DNA from: Gnetum montanum | Lineage: Eukaryota > Streptophyta > Gnetopsida > Gnetales > Gnetaceae | Reading direction: 5' to 3' | DNA: 64,000 nt | Assembly (NCBI GenBank): GCA_015680685.1 | Contig: MNCI01006016.1 | Span: 214,405 to 278,404 of the forward strand | Part shown: piece after piece, positions 58,871 to 64,000 of the stretch | How positions within the stretch are numbered: the stretch's first letter is position 1 | How the letters are laid out: the number at the start of each line of letters is the position of its first letter | Program-made: the position numbers and the translations under genes | Notes under the pieces: generated by a model | Databases searched by the model: none | Told to the model about the DNA's origin: nothing | The model's input: the letters and a program-made list of their open reading frames with translations, nothing else

Positions 58871-60799
58871 CTGCAATCACAAGAAAGCCAAAGATTAGTA
58901 TGTGATGTGTAACTTAGATAGTTTGATACCTTATCTCCTTTGATAAACTACACTTAGGCTATGTTGTGATTATGTAGGATTGATTAATTTAATATTATTT
59001 TAATTAGATAGCTACCAAAGTTTGTTGGGAAGGTTTAACTCTCATGAATTAGTGATTTTAATAGTATTTTATTAATTAAATCTTATGAGAGTTAGAAAAA
59101 TTTTTGAAAAATTTTCCATCAAAAACCTAAGGTTTGTGGCCCTCACAATGTAAATCTCATCTCTGATAGCTACATAAACAAAGAATGAGGTTAATCGGAG
59201 AGGCAGTGTGAAGGTTATGTGCTCTGGAAGGCTCTAGGCTTTGAAAATAGCAAAAAATCCTTCCTCATTTAAAGGTAAATTGCAAAAACTTTGCTAAGTA
59301 TCTACAATATATATGTACTTTTTATGATGCATCGACAGGAATTCATTAATACAACCCACTACATCAACAGGGTTGTGTCAACATAGCATTTGGAAAAAAA
59401 ATTTCACCATTAGAAAATGAAGGAAAAAGAAAGAGTATTCACATAAAATTAAAGTCCACAAAGAGCCAAAAATGACAACAACATGATGGAATGCTTGAAG
59501 AGGGAAAGAATAATGCATGGAAAAGGATATTTAATTTGAAGAATATTCATTAAGGATTATAAACTAGGTGCAATTAATGAGGAATGAGGAATATTTGAAA
59601 GCAAAAATGTCAAATGGATGAGGAACTAAACTAGCCCAACCAATGATTATGCAAGTGGATCCTCCCCATAGAAGGCTCATGCCCTTAATGCCCTTACATG
59701 CCCACAAACCAAGGAGTTTGTGGGCTCCATGAATGATTCATGGTTGTCATTAGTTAAGGACCAAATCACCAAAAAAACCATCAACGAATTATGACCACAT
59801 CAAACAAAAACATAGAAACAATATGAGAAAAGGCAATGAGGTGAGTGATGAAAAGCATGGGTGGAATAGTGTCCCCACTGTGGTCACATGATGTCCCTTG
59901 TGGATTTTGTGGTTAATATGACATGATAAAATCCATCCTTAGTCTAAACTAAGACTAACCACTTCTAGTGAATTCACATTGACACTCTTAGACTAGCCCA
60001 CATACCCCCCAAGGAACAAGAGTATCCTCATAGATCAATCACCATTCCAAAGAGAGAAGAAAAATGAAGCATGAAGTGAAAAGGGCCTTAGTTAGAGGGG
60101 TACCTTCAAGTATGGGTAACATGTCTTTCCAACCTCATAACTAGTGCTTGTAGCTCATTATTATGTCTAAAGGGTGTGCATTGAATTCTTGTCATTTTAT
60201 TATTACTTTTTATTTTTCAATGGGAACCATACCATGTAAAGATGTAGCTTCTTGTTATTGGTTAACATAGAAATGGTAAAGAATCCGTGAAGATACTAAT
60301 GCATCCCAAAGGGTAGGCAAGTACAAAAACTATCAAATCTCCTTAAAGTCATGCCCTTGTCTATCCATTTAATCCCTTCCAAGTTTGGAAACTACCAAGA
60401 TCACAAGTTTATTATAAGTTGGAGTTAAGAAGGAACCATATTTCAAAACAAGGAAACACCATAGAGTTATGTGGATCAGTGGATGACATGGACTCACTAC
60501 CTATTAATCATGAAAAGAAAAAATGTCTTAGTTATCAACATTAAAATTTAAAGATAGAACCTAGACATTTAAAATCAAATAACATTGTAAAGTACAAACC
60601 ACCATCAATTAGCAACTACAGTTGCACCAAGTCTTGGTGGCAATAAAGAAAAAGGAGAAAAATTTAAGAAAAACACAAAAAATTCATGTAAAATATAGAA
60701 AAAATTGTAATATATTTAAGAAAATGGAAAATGTATGAATGGTGTAAAACAAATAAAGAAAAGACACTTATTAGTTCTTGGTTCAAGATGGGGGATCTC
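58871..60799 (-). other. Spacer of element F containing an internal LTR-like promoter
   Basis: Equivalent to the post-integrase noncoding regions of B, C and D. No protein. It holds the promoter-like segment 59307-59395, with TATATAT on the minus strand. Confidence 0.5.
59307..59395 (-). promoter_or_regulatory. Internal, LTR-like promoter of element F
   Basis: On the minus strand CCTGTCGATGCATCATAAAAAG precedes ACATATATATTG (TATA at 59314-59307). The palindromic TCGATGCATC (59335-59326) is the motif repeated in the U3 of F's own LTR and is absent from the LTRs of B and D. Confidence 0.5.
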
Positions 60800-61662
60800 C
60801 CCCACAACTAAGCTCATGACTGGGACAAGGACTAATAAGTAAGTTGGACATTTCCATGCATTTTATGGATGGTTTAGCATTCTTATTCTTGAGCCACTAG
60901 GTGTCTCTTGGTTTAGTGACTACTGTGTAGATGTGGTCATCACACATTTGTTCCCTAAGTTTGTTATGGGCTGGTGTAGGGATCATGTTGGTGCTTTAAG
61001 CTTTCAACCCACATTTGCACCCTTTATTACTATTTGTAATGCATGGAGCTTTATGTCTCTCCACATTGACAGGTTCATCTTTTATGTTTTGTGTTAGAGT
61101 AGTGATAGTTGTTGGCTTTTGCATAGGATTGGAAGACATTGTATCTACAAGGAAGAATGTTCCACCAAATTGGCCTTGTGTTGGTGTTGATGAGCTAGTA
61201 GGCCTCTAAGTTTTATTTGCATGATTGGAACCATCCTAAAGAAAGGATGTTTCTGAGACTTTTATGGAGACCTACTAACATTGTTATTTGCTCGTATGTT
61301 CATAGTACAAATAACATTCTTCCATTGAGATTGTGGTGCCAATCCATCCTACATTATTGATGGTGGCATATGATGGAGGGAATTACAAGAGTAGTGAGGA
61401 TGTGACAAAGAATTAGAGGTACCAGATGGTGATCCCACTGGAGATGTTGTAGGTTGATGATATTTAGAAGAGTGGTAGTAGTAATTTGAGGTAGAAAAAG
61501 TAGAACTAGTTGGAGAAATATATTGTTGAACATAGTAGCCATGAGAGTCCTAGTGGCAATAAGGGTACTACTAATATGTTGATAGCTTCCCCCATGACTG
61601 TGACTCTTTCCACTATTATTGATATTAGTTTTGAGGTTGATAGTGTTGGCACATTTGGCCAT
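60800..61662 (-). pseudogene. Element F Gag tail and pol-deletion junction
   Basis: The P/Q-rich tail (61662-61354) matches B at 11725-12060 in order and wording (for example TIN-INNSGKSHS beside TIINYNGKTHS). It leads to PRDT-WLKN (about 60910-60890), as in B at 12268-12292. The junction on the minus strand, CATGGAAATG then CTTACTTATTA then CTTAGTTGTGGGG, is colinear with B at 12320-12379. No protease or RT follows. Confidence 0.7.
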
Positions 61663-61689
61663 TTCATGGAACAGTAAGATTCATCTTAA

Positions 61690-62290
61690 ACATTATTGTA
61701 AGAGTGGGAGAATGTAAATGTGTTATTTCATACTATTGGTATGGGATCTAGGGGAGACCATAATATTATTGATGGAAATAATGCATATATGAAAGACAGT
61801 AAATAGAAGATTGCAAGAGATAATGTGCCAATGGTGAATCAATTGACAAGCAAGGAATTCTTCATTGTTAGAAATATGTTCAGGAATTGATCATTTGGAT
61901 ACTGGTAAAGAATAAGAGAAGAGAACTAGAAATGAAAATTCAAAAATCAGAATCAACAGCTTGTATGAATAAAAAAATGGGGGAATTATTAGTGGATGTT
62001 TGCAAAATGATGGAGAAGATATTGTTAATTTAAAATTGAATATAAAAAATGAAATTTTTGCAAATGAAACAATCCTCATAAATGACGGTAAATACAATGA
62101 TCTAAACTATGGTATTGCTCATGGATTGGAAAGGAGACGCATTGGTACTGAAGAAAAGGTAAATCTAAAATGATGCTTTGATTCAGTTCATGATTTACCA
62201 AGCAATAGTAATGCGTGCAAAGAAATTTGCGAAAATGGTGATTCAGCAGCTGATCTGCAGGCATTAGTAGATTTTGTAGAAGTGCTAGGG
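61690..62290. other. Unrecognised A-rich sequence beyond the truncated end of element F
   Basis: The expected N-terminal Gag of F is missing here. The plus strand has short open stretches with Asn/Lys-rich translation and no family match. It may be the original target DNA or a rearranged piece. Confidence 0.3.
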
Positions 62291-63060
62291 TGTGTTGATC
62301 TTTAACAATTTCTCTTCTTGTACGCGATCTGATCGAAATAGAATGGTGAACCAAACTATTTTCTTTGGCCCCAAGATTAGTGGCGCCCTTGCTGGGCGTA
62401 TTGTGATAAAGCCTTGCAAGGATGCAGTTACAAGGACGGCGAAGGAGGAGCTCTCATGGTCATTGCCGCTTTGATCAAAACAGGAACCACAATCAGAGCT
62501 TTGCGGTGAATTTAAGTAGCAACACATTTAGTTTCAAAAAATTTTTTCCATCAATATGTAGCTGGATCTACCCGCCTTTGATGCCTTCCCAGACATTCTC
62601 TGTGTTTTGCAATGTGCACACTGCACAGAGAATTTTTTGGCCATTACAGGGCCGTTCTCAACTTACCATACCCGACGTCGTCATTCTCTAATACTCTGAT
62701 CCATGGCATGTTCGCCCCTGGCTCTGCAATCAACGGCAGTGATTTGGAAGATAATTCACAAAAACACAAAAAAAACGCAGGAAGCCCTAAGAGAATTTGG
62801 GGCAAAAAAAATTCCAGGCAACTGAAACCCTATGTTCAGGACCATATGTTCAGCGCATCATTTTTTTCAAGAAAAATCCTTCTCCTCCGCTCTTCAGCAA
62901 CTGAACACCACACAACAATGATGCTCTGGATGCAGTGGTAGAGCCTTCTTCCGTTGTAGCGGTTGATAATGATTTTCGGCAGGGCCGGATAATTTGGAAA
63001 TATTTGCTGGCAGTTCCAGGCCTGGCACCTTCACATTCAAACCTCATATTTTGGATTTAA
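62291..63060. other. GC-richer segment with short ORFs on both strands, unidentified
   Basis: Base composition and word use differ from surrounding repeats. Plus-strand frames at 62292-62474 (FFGPKISGALAGRIVIKP), 62422-62691 and 62612-62941 overlap minus-strand frames at 62285-62527 and 62850-63047. None matches a family I recognise. It could be a first exon or promoter of an unlinked gene, or a decayed element. Confidence 0.3.
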
Positions 63061-64000
63061 ATTTTTATTTTCAGCCACTTTTACACGGGTGCAAGTGCAG
63101 ATAAATTATTTATATAAATTTACATTGATTAGCTACCACCAACGTCTACACCAAGGTAGATATTATACCATCACCTTGTTCATAAAATTACTAGGGCTTC
63201 AATAGTATTCAAAACTTAAAAATTTTAAATAAGTAAAAATGAAAATCTATTAGAGGCATAATTTTAAAAAATTATATGGAGCTATTGGGTTTATTTTCAT
63301 TATTCACAAAAGCAATATTTGCAATATTTCTCCTAACTTTCTAACTTCCTAACTTGCTAAGTTAATACTTCCTAACTTGTTGGGCAAGTTACTTGGGAGA
63401 GAAGTTAGCAAAGAAATTTTGGATGTAACTACCATTTGAACCCTATAAAAAGGCTTCAGGGATAAGAAGAAAGGAGAACACAAGGGGGGGACAATACATC
63501 ACACTTGGGCTACCACACTTGGGGTCTCATTTTTGGTATCACACACTTAGGCTCTTACTTGGAGACACACTTTGAGTCTTGGGAGAAGAGCATTATAAAG
63601 AAGAAATTGTGAACGATTGCTTGTCAGATGGCTTGCTAAAGAAAAGATTTCAACCTCTTTGTCATAGTCCTATGAGTTATGTTTTATTTCTATTTTGTTT
63701 AAATTGTCTAGCTAGTGGTTTAGATAGTATCATCCTTGGCGAGTAATTTTGGGATTTTTAGATTGCTCTTATTGTTCTTGTTGCCCAATAGAAAATTTCT
63801 ATTAAAATTTTGCCATAGAAGCGCTTGTGTTTAAAATCCTTAAGAGAATTTTAGTAGTAAGTTTTATTATTGTGCAACATATAAGAACTGCTATTGAGAT
63901 TGTTGTAAGAGATCCTCTGCTTGTAGTCATGCCATTGAACGATTCAATAGTCAAGAGGGTTCAGAAAATCTTTGGTATTTTGATGGGACCAGAATAGCTT
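63061..64000 (+). other. Possible LTR-type promoter and leader at the window edge
   Basis: 'ccctataaaaagg' (63440-63453) is a good TATA box. It is followed by a purine-rich stretch, a G7 run and imperfect repeats of 'cacacttggg' (63505-63575), as seen in copia-type R regions. The ends of an LTR cannot be fixed inside the window, so this could also be an ordinary promoter. Confidence 0.35.

Larger units (their letters stand above)
54882..61690 (-). mobile_element. Element F: pol-less Ty3/gypsy element with aORF, truncated
   Basis: A minus-strand element whose 3' LTR is 54882-55777, followed (reading rightward) by GTGAGGGTA on the minus strand (55786-55778), the aORF (about 56300-58870), a noncoding spacer, the gag/post-integrase junction (60800-60855) and the Gag tail (to about 61660). 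Pol is absent as in B. The N-terminal Gag, primer site and 5' LTR are not found to the right, so it is truncated near 61690. The pentamer before the LTR is ATGAT; a partner cannot be checked. Confidence 0.8.

Noticed and set aside
61690-64000. 5' LTR of element F
   Set aside because: No TGATGAG/TCATCA ends, no GGTACC-type LTR end and no primer-site complement seen on the minus strand.

Overview
This is plant nuclear DNA from an AT-rich, heavily repeat-loaded genome. The evidence is one intron-containing plant gene (SPX-RING E3 ligase), TATA-box LTRs, L1-type LINE remains, degraded MADS-box and P450 fragments, and long nested Ty3/gypsy retrotransposons. A seed plant with a bloated genome, such as a gymnosperm, fits; the species is not determinable from what I see. 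Almost every long ORF belongs to a decayed transposable element. Only one host gene looks functional.

Layout. 1-2880: minus-strand LINE (endonuclease and RT), split by a solo LTR (544-1286, target duplication CTTTA). 4682-6413: five-exon minus-strand gene of the BAH1/NLA family (SPX plus C3HC4 RING). 7846-8470: SINE-like tRNA-derived repeats, two of them in inverted orientation. 9036-20311: Ty3/gypsy element B (duplication AAAAG), lacking pol, with two nested solo LTRs. 20398-22330: SINE-like copy, a copia-like LTR, then a MADS K-domain fragment abutting an antisense P450 fragment. About 25680-54881: old minus-strand Ty3/gypsy element E, interrupted by full-length plus-strand elements C (26167-39218, duplication CCTAC) and D (39744-50932, duplication CATAG). 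E's integrase reads on across both insertions. D itself contains a solo LTR. 54882 to about 61690: minus-strand element F, again without pol. 61690-64000: unrecognised sequence and a possible LTR promoter at the edge.

The most interesting signal is an unusual accessory module shared by the Ty3/gypsy elements. Between the end of pol and the 3' LTR, elements B, C and F carry an extra reading frame (here aORF). It has an N-terminal domain resembling plant-transposon/PMD-type domains and a long coiled coil with a block centred on LSMEE. Its ATG directly follows a conserved 3' splice-site-like string, GATTGYAG. Upstream lies a TATA box preceded by short motifs that match the U3 promoter of the same element's own LTR: GATATC-type in B and D, GTATAC/GGCCCTGT-type in C, TCGATGCATC-type in F. 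The elements thus appear to carry a second, internal, LTR-like promoter driving a spliced accessory transcript, and the two promoters seem to change together.

B and F share the same colinear gag-to-post-integrase junction. They look like one pol-less, gag-plus-aORF non-autonomous lineage. C keeps gag, pol and aORF; D keeps gag and pol but has lost the aORF body while retaining its flanks. C's integrase triad reads N,N,K and its protease N-S-G, all G-to-A changes, whereas D keeps an intact integrase D,D35,E spacing and residues. All copies are riddled with stops and are not active now.
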